DNA from: Verrucomicrobiota bacterium | GTDB taxonomy: Bacteria > Verrucomicrobiota > Verrucomicrobiia > Limisphaerales > JAEYXS01 | Length of the DNA: 64,000 bases | Direction: 5' to 3' | Assembly: GCA_023431185.1 (NCBI GenBank) | Contig: JAEYXS010000120.1 | Span: 61,866-125,865, forward strand | In this document: piece after piece, positions 56,535 to 64,000 of the stretch | How positions within the stretch are numbered: the first letter of the stretch is position 1 | Layout: every line of letters starts with the position of its first letter | Program-made: the position numbers and the translations under genes | Notes under the pieces: generated by a model | The model's database searches: none | What the model was told of the DNA's origin: nothing | The model's input: only the letters and a program-made list of their open reading frames with translations

Positions 56535-59051
56535 TTATTTCCGTTCCAGCAAGGCCCGCACTTCTTCCACCTTCATGCCTTTGGTGGGTAACGGCCAGCC
56601 GAGCAGATCGCCGTTCGGCTTGAAGCCCCCGCCATCCACATCTACGAAGATGGGATTGTGATACGCACATGGACGTATCTTCGCCTGGCTACTTGTGCCG
56701 TAACCGACGGAGATATCCGAGTTCTCGCCCATGGCCACGACAATCAGGTGGCTGTCCTCGCTCAGGGCCACATCCAGCGTCTGGTCAAACTTCACGACAC
56801 CATCCGCGAACATCTTGGGATGTGACTTGCGTGTGAAATTCAGTTTCGGTTCCTGACGTCCGTTCACCAGCACCTGCACTCGGTCGATGTCGATCCAATC
56901 GGTGCATTGTACTTTCACTTTCAGTTTGATGGCCCCTGTCGCACGGGTTTCACCACCAGGCTGGATGCCATCCTCCGTCGTCACTTGCAGGAAAGGCCCG
57001 GTGGTCAGGTAGCTGCGACCGGCTTTCGCATGACGGGCGATCTCTTCATGGTCGATCTCGTCCGGTTTGTCCGAAGCACTCGGGAAATACATGCGCCAGC
57101 CGCCGACGCCATTGCCATAAACCGAGTGCGCATCACACACGGCAGTAGCCCAATAGCGATGGCCCCGGTTCAGCATTTGCAACCAGATGAACTCTCGCAA
57201 GTGGATCACCGACTCCTTGCCAGTGCGATCACGCCCAAGACGCACCGGGGCTCCATTCAAGATCTGCGCATCCGAATAATTCTGCGTCTCGACGCCATCG
57301 ATCAGGCGTTCCAATCCAAGGAAGCCACCATCCACCCGGCCATCGCCATCACGGTCGATGAAGTTCGCCACCATGTCCGGGTGATTGATCTGCACCCAGC
57401 GATGCGGGTTCTGCCCTTGAAAGTCACGCAGCGTCACCGCGGTGATGCGCGGATCGGGATTCCATTGCGGCGCACCGTTGTCCTGCTGATTCCATTTGGG
57501 CGTCAGCGGGAACATGTTGAAATGAGCTCCACTGCCGGTCAGTTCCATGCCGCTCACCGTTTGGATCTCATACTTCAGCCCCAGCTTCTCGATATGCGGA
57601 CGCCAGTCGTAGAGGCGGTTGTGTTCGGTCGTCGGTGCGAACTCGATATGCTCGGCGGCCAGATTGATGATGCGATCATCCGTCCCTGTGGTGTTGTCAC
57701 CGCTCGGTGTAGAGTGATTGTGGAAGTCCGCACTCACCCACCCTTTCGTATCGACCAGACGTTTCAAGACACCCTTCACCGTGAACTGTTTGCCCGCTTC
57801 CAGCTTCACCGTCTGGCTTAAGTGACTGAACTCGATTCCATGCGTGACGACCACTTTGTATTCACCGGGCGGCACGGCGACGGTGAACTGGCCCTTCTCG
57901 GAATGATACTGATCCACACAACCGTAAGCGCGATTGGCCGGTCCAAGGTCTGGATTCTTCGTGCCATTGATGCCCAAGAACTGCGCCTTGCACGGCACGC
58001 TCTTGCCGTTCTCATCCTGAATGTCGAAAACGAACGCAGAGGCTTCGGACAATACCGGATCAAACGCTGCGATCGCCTTGGTTTCCACCTTCACCTTGGA
58101 TTTTACCGTATCGCGCCCCATGCCCGTGGCGCTGACTTCATATTCACCCGGGCGCAAGGAAACACGATAGGCGCCCTGCGCATCCGGATAGGCCACGATC
58201 GGCTTGCCATCCACCACTACTTCCAATTTCGCCGTCGCGATCGGTTTGCCAGCCGCGTCCTTGACTGTGCCGCTCAGCGTGCCTACCGGTCCCTTCTGCC
58301 CCATCACCACGCCCATGGCTTCCAAAGGTGAATGCCCGACGGCAATGAAACGGGCGAAGGTGATCTCCTGTCCGGGCTTCAGCTCGATCTGCTTGGGCGG
58401 GGCCTTGAAACCCTCCGTTTCCAGCCACGCATAAGCGTAGCCCGCCTTGTCCGCGGGGTCCTCTGCATCAGCCCAGGAAATGCCGCGCTCCGTGCCATTG
58501 CGGGCGAAACGGGTCCAGCGATCATCCGGCGTCCCCTTCACCACCTGACCGCTTTCATTGCGAAAGGTGGTGACGATAAGCACCCCCTGCCAGCCATCGC
58601 GTAGCCGGTACTCATGTCGTTTGTAGAGCCCCTTGTTGTTCGCCGCCGTGACGACTGTCTCCACTGCGGCTTCGCCGCCCTTGCCATTATTCGCTACGCG
58701 CACATAGGAAACCATGCCCTGCTGCTGCGACGGGGTGAAGATAACCAACTGATCGTTATTCTCACCGCGTAACGTCAGGTCATACAAGCAGCCCGGTGTG
58801 ATACCCGTCTCACCGTAAAAAGTGCTCATGTTCGCCCGGCGATAGAGCGCATTGTGCGAAATGACGGCCTCCACCTTGTCATTGCGCAAAACGAAATCAC
58901 CGATGATGCCATCCGCCTCCTTGCCCTTGGGCAACTTGGCCACATCATCCGGGCCGACTTCAAATGCTTCTGCCGCGCGGAGCGAAGAAGATGTGGCATT
59001 GAATCCCAGCAGAATTCCCAACCCGAGCGTGAGCAGATGCTTTGTATGCAT
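56535..59051 (-). CDS. CehA/McbA-type PHP-domain metallohydrolase-like protein
   Basis: An 838-residue exported protein. ATG at 59051 gives a signal peptide (MHTKHLLTLGLGILLG). Residues about 30-260 are an unrecognised N-terminal domain. Residues about 260-350 contain a carboxypeptidase-regulatory-like domain (SGTVKDAAGKPIATAKLEV). From about 460 a PHP-type metal site appears: DFHNHSTPSGDNTT, then EHNRLYDWRP, NHPDM, and CDAHS. Members of this family include CehA and McbA, which hydrolyse carbamates, but many are uncharacterised. The exact substrate cannot be inferred. Confidence 0.8.
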   Translation of the reverse strand: MHTKHLLTLGLGILLGFNATSSSLRAAEAFEVGPDDVAKLPKGKEADGIIGDFVLRNDKVEAVISHNALYRRANMSTFYGETGITPGCLYDLTLRGENNDQLVIFTPSQQQGMVSYVRVANNGKGGEAAVETVVTAANNKGLYKRHEYRLRDGWQGVLIVTTFRNESGQVVKGTPDDRWTRFARNGTERGISWADAEDPADKAGYAYAWLETEGFKAPPKQIELKPGQEITFARFIAVGHSPLEAMGVVMGQKGPVGTLSGTVKDAAGKPIATAKLEVVVDGKPIVAYPDAQGAYRVSLRPGEYEVSATGMGRDTVKSKVKVETKAIAAFDPVLSEASAFVFDIQDENGKSVPCKAQFLGINGTKNPDLGPANRAYGCVDQYHSEKGQFTVAVPPGEYKVVVTHGIEFSHLSQTVKLEAGKQFTVKGVLKRLVDTKGWVSADFHNHSTPSGDNTTGTDDRIINLAAEHIEFAPTTEHNRLYDWRPHIEKLGLKYEIQTVSGMELTGSGAHFNMFPLTPKWNQQDNGAPQWNPDPRITAVTLRDFQGQNPHRWVQINHPDMVANFIDRDGDGRVDGGFLGLERLIDGVETQNYSDAQILNGAPVRLGRDRTGKESVIHLREFIWLQMLNRGHRYWATAVCDAHSVYGNGVGGWRMYFPSASDKPDEIDHEEIARHAKAGRSYLTTGPFLQVTTEDGIQPGGETRATGAIKLKVKVQCTDWIDIDRVQVLVNGRQEPKLNFTRKSHPKMFADGVVKFDQTLDVALSEDSHLIVVAMGENSDISVGYGTSSQAKIRPCAYHNPIFVDVDGGGFKPNGDLLGWPLPTKGMKVEEVRALLERK

Positions 59052-59151
59052 GACGAATGCGTTTAGTGATGAGTATGAGGCGACCATACCGCTTTGGAAA
59101 AACCTGACAAGCGGTAGTTCAGTGACGAATCGGCAACGAAACCTATTCAAT

Positions 59152-59841
59152 TCAAGCGAGGCACCACTTCTCCAGCACGCGCTGAAAAACCCGGTGCACC
59201 GGCGAACGCTTGTCCGTCAGAGCGGACACATCTTTTGCAGAGACGCGTGGCAAACAATGCACCCCCATCTGCGGATGGAATTCCATCAATATCCGCGCAT
59301 TGGTCTGCGTAGAGGTATCCGGCTTCGCCACCGCCGACAGGATGATTTGCGCCCCTGTCTGATAACGCCTGGGCAGAGCGGCCAAGACCAGCAACGCTTG
59401 GTTCACGGCACCAAGCTTGTCAGCGACCACGATCAATGGCTTTGCCTTCAATCCAAGCAGCAAGCTGCGTGAATCAAACCCCTGTCCCAGCGGGCTCAAC
59501 AGTCCTCCAGCTCCTTCCACTACGGTGATGGCATGCTGTTCCCGGATGCGTTCAATATGCTTCAACACCGCTTCCACCTTGATCTGCTTGCGTTCCAAAC
59601 GTGCCGCCACCAAAGGTGAGAGCGGTTGCTGGAGGTGCCACGGGTTTACTTCATCCAAGCTTTGCCGGTTTCCCGCTGCTTTGCGCAGATGCTCGGCATC
59701 TTCGCGTCCGCCGGAGCAGATGGGCTTGCACACACCGACAGCGACGCCTTTTTCATAGAGAAAACGGGCCAAAAGACCGCTCACCACGGTCTTGCCCACG
59801 TCCGTATCGCTGCCCGTCACGAAGATGATTTCTCTGCGCAT
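59152..59841 (-). CDS. bioD: dethiobiotin synthase
   Basis: A 229-residue BioD, which closes the ureido ring of dethiobiotin using ATP and CO2. The ATG at 59841 is preferred (MRREIIFVTGSDTDVGKT) over an ATG 9 codons upstream. The P-loop GSDTDVGKT, the phrase VCKPICSGG, and VVEGAGGLLSPL are all family markers. No other biotin genes are adjacent. The divergent methyltransferase gene starts 94 bases upstream. Confidence 0.92.
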   Translation of the reverse strand: MRREIIFVTGSDTDVGKTVVSGLLARFLYEKGVAVGVCKPICSGGREDAEHLRKAAGNRQSLDEVNPWHLQQPLSPLVAARLERKQIKVEAVLKHIERIREQHAITVVEGAGGLLSPLGQGFDSRSLLLGLKAKPLIVVADKLGAVNQALLVLAALPRRYQTGAQIILSAVAKPDTSTQTNARILMEFHPQMGVHCLPRVSAKDVSALTDKRSPVHRVFQRVLEKWCLA

Positions 59842-59935
59842 GTGCCGGAATGAAAGCAGATTCCCCAAAGGCAGGCGAGTTTACTTCGGAAATTTCATTT
59901 CGCCGGGCGGCCAGTCCCGCTACTTTATCCCCGAT

Positions 59936-61144
59936 ATGGCGAAGACGATAACGGTGGCCACGGAACATTCCGGTGGCAGCGAAACATGGCAGAAGCCGTG
60001 GGTGCAGATGAAGTACTTCAGTTTTCATCCCTGCATCTTCCCCGCCATGATCAAGCGCGTCTCGCCGGATGCCCAGCCGGGCGCGCTCGTCCATGTGTAT
60101 GACAAGGAGGGCAAACCCTTCGGCATGGGCCTCTACAATGCCAAGGCCCGCGTGCCCCTGCGCGTCTTCCATCACAGCGCCCAGTTTGCCGGTGAAGAGA
60201 TCTTCAACACGCTGCTGGAGCGGGCGTTGGACTTGCGCCTGAACACGCTTAACCTGCCTGAACGCACCGATGCCTTTCGCGTGATTCACTCGGATGGCGA
60301 TGGCTTGAGCGGCCTGATCATCGACAAGTTCAACGACGTCCTGAGCATCGAGGTCCACAGCTTGGGCATCTTCAAACGCCTGCCAGATTGGTTGCCGATG
60401 CTGCACCAGCGCCTGGGCACGAAGCGGACGATCATCGAGGTGGATGAACTGGTGGCCTCGTATGAACGCATCAAGCCACGTGACATCAAGACGGACGAGG
60501 TGCGTTCGGTGCGAATCCTGGAAAACGGTGTGAAATATGAGGTGAATTTTGCCGAAGGTCACAAGACCGGGTTCTTCTGCGATCAACGGGAGAACCGGCG
60601 CAAGCTCGCCTCGATGGCCAAAGGCAAGCGCGTGCTGGACCTGTGCAGCTACACCGGCGGGTTCTCCATCTCCGCCAAGCTCAACGGCGCGAGCGAGGTG
60701 ACCGGCGTGGATCTCGATGAAAAAGCGATCGAACAGGCCAAGCGCAACGCGAATATCAACAATGCCAAAGTCGAGTGGGTGCATTGCGACGCCTTTTCCT
60801 ACGCGCGCCAAATGCAACGCAATGGCGAGCAATGGGACGTGGTGATCCTTGACCCGCCCAAGTTCATCCTCAGTCGCGAGGAAGCTTTCGAGGGTGAACG
60901 CAAGTACGAGGACTTGAACCGGCTCGGCATTCTCATCACGAAACCGGGCGGTCTGCTGGTGACTTGTTCTTGCTCAGGCCTGCTTTCTTTCGGTCATTTC
61001 GAAGAGATCGCCACGAAGGTGGCGCATCGTGAAGGCAAGCGCTTGCAGATCATTGACCGCACAGAAGCAGGTGCCGACCATCCGGTGATGTCGAACTGCC
61101 CGGAGAGTCTGTATCTGAAACTAATCTGGGCACGGGTGTTTTAG
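59936..61144 (+). CDS. rlmI: class I rRNA methyltransferase (RlmI-like)
   Basis: A 402-residue SAM-dependent methyltransferase similar to RlmI, which methylates C1962 of 23S rRNA. ATG at 59936 (MAKTITVATEHSGG) is preferred over an upstream frame extension. The N-terminal PUA-like part runs to about residue 75. The SAM site is VLDLCSYTGGFSIS, with acidic VTGVDLDEKAIEQA, and the catalytic Cys is in VTCSCSGLLS. VVILDPPKFILSREEAFEG is the DPPKF motif. Its stop overlaps the mutT stop by four bases on the other strand. Confidence 0.88.
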   Translation: MAKTITVATEHSGGSETWQKPWVQMKYFSFHPCIFPAMIKRVSPDAQPGALVHVYDKEGKPFGMGLYNAKARVPLRVFHHSAQFAGEEIFNTLLERALDLRLNTLNLPERTDAFRVIHSDGDGLSGLIIDKFNDVLSIEVHSLGIFKRLPDWLPMLHQRLGTKRTIIEVDELVASYERIKPRDIKTDEVRSVRILENGVKYEVNFAEGHKTGFFCDQRENRRKLASMAKGKRVLDLCSYTGGFSISAKLNGASEVTGVDLDEKAIEQAKRNANINNAKVEWVHCDAFSYARQMQRNGEQWDVVILDPPKFILSREEAFEGERKYEDLNRLGILITKPGGLLVTCSCSGLLSFGHFEEIATKVAHREGKRLQIIDRTEAGADHPVMSNCPESLYLKLIWARVF

Positions 61145-61545
61145 GCCTGCCAGATCGTTCCATCACGTTCCAGCATCGCGAGCAACTGTACATCTGCTGC
61201 GGGGAATTCGTAATTGCGCAATTGCTTTTGGTTGACCCATGCCAGGGCGTGGCAGTGGATCGGCTGCGGCTCACCAGAAGTCAGCGTGCAGCGGTAGAAT
61301 TTCAGATGGACCGATTTCTCCGGATAGGTGTGCGAGATCTCATCCACCAGTTTACCGACGGTGACATCCACTCCTAACTCTTCCTGCAACTCGCGTCGCA
61401 AACATTGCTCGAAGGTCTCTTGCGGTTCGCGTTTGCCACCGGGGAACTCCCACAAGCCGCCGAGGTGATCCTGCGGCCGCCGCTGGGTGATGAGCAACTG
61501 GCCGTCCCGAAACACGAGCCCGGCCGCCACTTCGATCACCTTCAT
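61141..61545 (-). CDS. mutT: MutT-type NUDIX hydrolase
   Basis: A 134-residue NUDIX protein. The Nudix box runs GGKREPQETFEQCLRRELQE followed by ELG, and the N-terminus VAAGLVFRDGQLLITQRRP is typical of MutT, which removes 8-oxo-dGTP. Substrate by inference only. Converges on the RlmI-like gene with a 4-base overlap of stop codons. Confidence 0.88.
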   Translation of the reverse strand: MKVIEVAAGLVFRDGQLLITQRRPQDHLGGLWEFPGGKREPQETFEQCLRRELQEELGVDVTVGKLVDEISHTYPEKSVHLKFYRCTLTSGEPQPIHCHALAWVNQKQLRNYEFPAADVQLLAMLERDGTIWQA

Positions 61546-61556
61546 AGCGCTTCAAC

Positions 61557-62849
61557 TCAACGCCCGATGCTCTTGTAAACAAAACCCAACTTCTCCATCT
61601 CGGCCACATCGAAAAGATTGCGCCCGTCGAACATGATCGGGTGCGTCATCACTTTCTTCGCGCGTTCCAGATCAAGCTGTTTGAACTCGTTCCACTCGGT
61701 GGCGATCACGATCGCATCGCAGCCATCGGCCACGGTATTCATGTCTTCGATATACTCGACATCCGCTGGCAGGAGCGCCTTCGCCTTCTCCATCGCCTTG
61801 GGGTCATGCACGCGCAGTTTGGCGCCTTCTTTGATGAGGCGCAGGCAGAGATCGATGGCCGGCGACATGCGCACATCATCAGTGTTCTGCTTGAAGGCCA
61901 GCCCCAGCACGCCGATCTTCTTGTCGCGCAACACCCACAGCGTGTCCGTGATCTTGCGCACGAACCGCTCCATCTGCTGGGCGTTGATGTTCTGCACTTC
62001 CTTAAGCAAGTCGAATTTATACCCCAGCTCCTCCGCGATCTTGATGAATGCGCTCAGGTCTTTCGGGAAGCAACTGCCGCCGAAACCCAGCGAGGCGTTC
62101 AGGAATTTGCGCCCGATGCGCGTATCCATGCCGATGCCGTTGGCCACTTCTTCCACGTTCGCGCCGGACTTCTCGCAGATAACCGAGATGGCGTTGATGT
62201 AGGATATCTTCAGCGCGAGGAAGGAGTTCGCCGCGTGCTTGATCAACTCGGCCGAGTTGATGTCCGTCACGATGATGGGCGCTTTGAACGGAGCGTAAAT
62301 CTCCTTCATCGCCGCCACCGGCCGCTCGGATCGCACACCGACCACTACGCGATCCGGCTTCATCAGGTCTTCAACCGCAAAACCCTCGCGCAGGAATTCA
62401 GGATTGCTCACCACATCGAACTCCACCTGCCCCTTGCAATAACGCTTGATGGTCTCCGCCACCTTCTCGCCTGTCTTTACCGGCACCGTGCTCTTGTCCA
62501 CCACGATCTTGTAGGACGTGATGGCCCCGGCGATGTCCCGCGCGACACGCTCGATGAAACTCAAATCCACCGAGCCATCCGGGTTCGGCGGCGTGGGCAC
62601 GGCGATAAAAACCACATCGGATTTCTCCACGCCTTCGGCCGTGCTGTTGGTGAATTCCAGGTGCCCGCTCGCCACATGGCGTTTCACCATCTCCTCCAGG
62701 CCGGGCTCATAGATCGGGATGCCACCGGCCTTGAGCTTGCGCACTTTGGCGTCGTCATTGTCCACGCAGATGACATGGTGACCCACCTCGGCAAAGCACG
62801 CCCCTGTCACCAGTCCCACATAACCCGTTCCGATGATGCAAAGTTTCAT
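61557..62849 (-). CDS. ugd: UDP-glucose 6-dehydrogenase
   Basis: A 430-residue UDP-glucose/GDP-mannose dehydrogenase family enzyme that oxidises UDP-glucose to UDP-glucuronate for polysaccharide synthesis. NAD site GTGYVGLVTG at residues 7-16, then AVPTPPNPDGSVDLSF, STVPVKTGE, NPEFLREG and the catalytic Cys in LGFGGSCFPKDL. It is located 11 bases upstream of the mutT start. Confidence 0.93.
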   Translation of the reverse strand: MKLCIIGTGYVGLVTGACFAEVGHHVICVDNDDAKVRKLKAGGIPIYEPGLEEMVKRHVASGHLEFTNSTAEGVEKSDVVFIAVPTPPNPDGSVDLSFIERVARDIAGAITSYKIVVDKSTVPVKTGEKVAETIKRYCKGQVEFDVVSNPEFLREGFAVEDLMKPDRVVVGVRSERPVAAMKEIYAPFKAPIIVTDINSAELIKHAANSFLALKISYINAISVICEKSGANVEEVANGIGMDTRIGRKFLNASLGFGGSCFPKDLSAFIKIAEELGYKFDLLKEVQNINAQQMERFVRKITDTLWVLRDKKIGVLGLAFKQNTDDVRMSPAIDLCLRLIKEGAKLRVHDPKAMEKAKALLPADVEYIEDMNTVADGCDAIVIATEWNEFKQLDLERAKKVMTHPIMFDGRNLFDVAEMEKLGFVYKSIGR

Positions 62850-62879
62850 GCGATCAAATCTTCACTCTCACTGTCCTTC

Positions 62880-62911
62880 AAAAATACAGGCCGCAACAGC
62901 GTTGCGGCCTG
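62880..62911 (-). terminator. Rho-independent terminator after the TPR gene
   Basis: On the minus strand CAGGCCGCAAC/GTTGCGGCCTG (11-bp perfect stem, 3-base loop) is followed by TATTTTTG. It lies 35 bases after the stop of the gene at 62947. Confidence 0.88.
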
Positions 62912-62946
62912 AAAAAAATCCCAGGAACCCAGACCTCCGCTCACTT

Positions 62947-63720
62947 TCACTTCTTGTCCGGCAGGGTTACTGCCGGAGCCGCCGCTGGCGCGGGAGCCGG
63001 TGCCGCCATCACCAGTTCGGGATGCGCTGCCAGCAACCGTTCCTTGCGGGACGTCGCCTCGTTCACCCAGCCGCTCGGTGCCGTGCCCGGGCGGACCGTG
63101 CCAACCTCTTCATACAGCTTTAACGCCTGCGCCGCCTGCCCCTTCTGCTCATGCACCGAGGCCAGCCCCAGCTTCGCCTGCGTGGCCGCCGTCTGCGTCG
63201 CGTAAGAAGTGATGACGCGCTGGTACGCCTCGGCCGCCTTGTCGAGCTGCTTCAACGCTTCCAGGCTGGCCGCCACCCCCAGCTCCGCCGTGGCCTTCAC
63301 CGCGCTCTCCGGATACTTCGTCGCAAACTCCTCGAACTTCTGCTGCGCCTCGGTGAATTTGTCCGCTTCGAACAGTGCCACCGCACCACGGATCAATGCC
63401 TGCTCCGCCGCGCTCGTCCCTTCAAAATCCGCCGCCACCTTGAAATAATCTTCCGGCTTCGGTTCCGCCGGTTTGCTGCCCGGGGCCGCCGGGGCGATGT
63501 TCAACTCCACCATCGCCAGCGCTGTCGCCGCCGCCACTTCCTTCTTCTTCCGGTTCGCCGAGTTGACGTAGCTAAACGTCGCCAGCACCGCAGCCACCAG
63601 GATCACGATACCGATCTGCTTCTTATACACCTCCACAAAAGTCTCCAACTGCAAGGAAACATCCGGCGCGGGTTGCGCTGCGGGTGTCTGGGCCGCGGTC
63701 ACTGTTTTTTCCGAACTCAT
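62947..63720 (-). CDS. single-pass membrane protein with TPR-like repeats (YfgM-like)
   Basis: A 257-residue protein. ATG at 63720 (MSSEKTVTAAQ) is preferred to an upstream frame extension. A single membrane helix lies near residues 35-54 (IGIVILVAAVLATFSYV), and the periplasmic part carries TPR-like helices (AEQALIRGAVALFEADKF, AVKATAELGVAASLEAL, AATQAKLGLASVHEQKG), followed by a Pro/Ala tail. This is the architecture of YfgM/SecYEG ancillary subunits and related proteins. The specific partner is unknown. Confidence 0.8.
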   Translation of the reverse strand: MSSEKTVTAAQTPAAQPAPDVSLQLETFVEVYKKQIGIVILVAAVLATFSYVNSANRKKKEVAAATALAMVELNIAPAAPGSKPAEPKPEDYFKVAADFEGTSAAEQALIRGAVALFEADKFTEAQQKFEEFATKYPESAVKATAELGVAASLEALKQLDKAAEAYQRVITSYATQTAATQAKLGLASVHEQKGQAAQALKLYEEVGTVRPGTAPSGWVNEATSRKERLLAAHPELVMAAPAPAPAAAPAVTLPDKK

Positions 63721-63802
63721 ATAAATTAAGACGCGCACTGTTTCTTTCGACGCCCAAAAAGGCAAGCCTGAAATCCCTCCGTTTGGGTCCGGTTTACCGC
63801 CT

Positions 63803-64000
63803 TCATCGGTCCTTTTCCTCCCGTTTCACCGGCCCCAAGTGCTTCACCTCCGCCGGCTGCTTGAAGATCGCCCACTTTTCCCGCGCAACCCCTTGGAACG
63901 CCGCACGATACCGTTCCCCCTCCGCTTCATCCCCCGTCACCTCCCGGATCAGCACCCGCACCACCTGTTCCGGGTGCTTCCGCGCCAGTTCCCCATAGAT
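63803..64000 (-). CDS. C-terminal part of a probable App1/DUF2183-type phosphatase
   Basis: The minus-strand frame is open from the right window edge to a TGA at 63803-63805, giving 65 residues: IYGELARKHPEQVVRVLIRE, then a charged tail (YRAAFQGVAREKWAIF). IYxELARxxPxxVxxxLIR is the end of the App1/DUF2183 phosphatidate-phosphatase-like domain. Only the 3' end is visible, so the call is tentative. Confidence 0.5.
   Translation of the reverse strand: MYGELARKHPEQVVRVLIREVTGDEAEGERYRAAFQGVAREKWAIFKQPAEVKHLGPVKREEKDR

Overview
The window looks like a chromosomal segment of a Verrucomicrobiota bacterium, probably a Pedosphaera/Limisphaerales-like soil or freshwater lineage. This is inferred from family content: delta-60/Ig-like giant exported proteins, a pilin-head domain with the CPAGG...CS ending, a CehA/McbA-type PHP protein, several exported proteins of unknown function, and many short palindromic intergenic repeats. 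Coding density is high, GC is moderately high, and genes run in short same-strand blocks. I found no rRNA, tRNA, CRISPR array, IS element or phage gene.

Layout. 1-4.1 kb: the 3' end of acetolactate synthase (ilvB) with a strong terminator, then exported proteins including a DUF481 protein. 4.2-6.3 kb: acylphosphatase, metallophosphoesterase and family 9 glycosyltransferase. 6.4-15.4 kb: a six-gene MoxR/DUF58/VWA operon (Bat-like) with a long coiled-coil membrane protein at its head and a two-TM protein carrying a pilin-like head in the middle. 15.8-19.0 kb: RNase PH, a histidine phosphatase, PrmA and a small basic protein, separated by palindrome-rich DNA. 19.1-23.4 kb: a zinc region, znuA-znuC-znuB-zur with a candidate Zur operator, preceded by an operon of cysteine-poor DksA-like protein, L33 and S18. 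23.6-33.0 kb: a phosphorelay cluster of two hybrid histidine kinases and three receiver proteins with ten receiver domains and no DNA-binding output. 33.2-36.4 kb: 2-oxoacid dehydrogenase E1 alpha, E1 beta and E2. 36.5 kb: the remnant of a broken PPP-type phosphatase. 36.6-39.9 kb: a delta-60 protein, a GDSL lipoprotein and an exported MsrA. 40.1-53.4 kb: two tandem giant exported paralogues (2023 and 2346 residues) with a duplicated upstream block. 53.5-64 kb: superoxide dismutase, HisH, an unusual Nramp-like transporter, a CehA/McbA-type protein, BioD, an RlmI-like methyltransferase, MutT, UDP-glucose dehydrogenase, a TPR membrane protein and the 3' end of a probable App1-type protein.

How the genes work together. 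The clearest functional units are (i) the zinc uptake operon with its own repressor as last gene, next to translation genes that encode zinc-free forms; (ii) the MoxR-VWA operon, in which an AAA+ ATPase probably remodels membrane-anchored VWA proteins; (iii) the hybrid-kinase phosphorelay, whose two double-receiver proteins carry a CheA-P1-like helix bundle that has lost its histidine; (iv) the E1/E2 cassette, which needs a dihydrolipoamide dehydrogenase encoded elsewhere; (v) the giant delta-60/Ig proteins, probably surface-exposed, sharing a C-terminal module and a near-identical cis block. No complete, unmistakably new defence or biosynthetic system is visible. The best candidates for undescribed biology are (iii), (v) and the pilin-head protein in (ii). 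All function calls were made by eye from sequence motifs; no database search was run.
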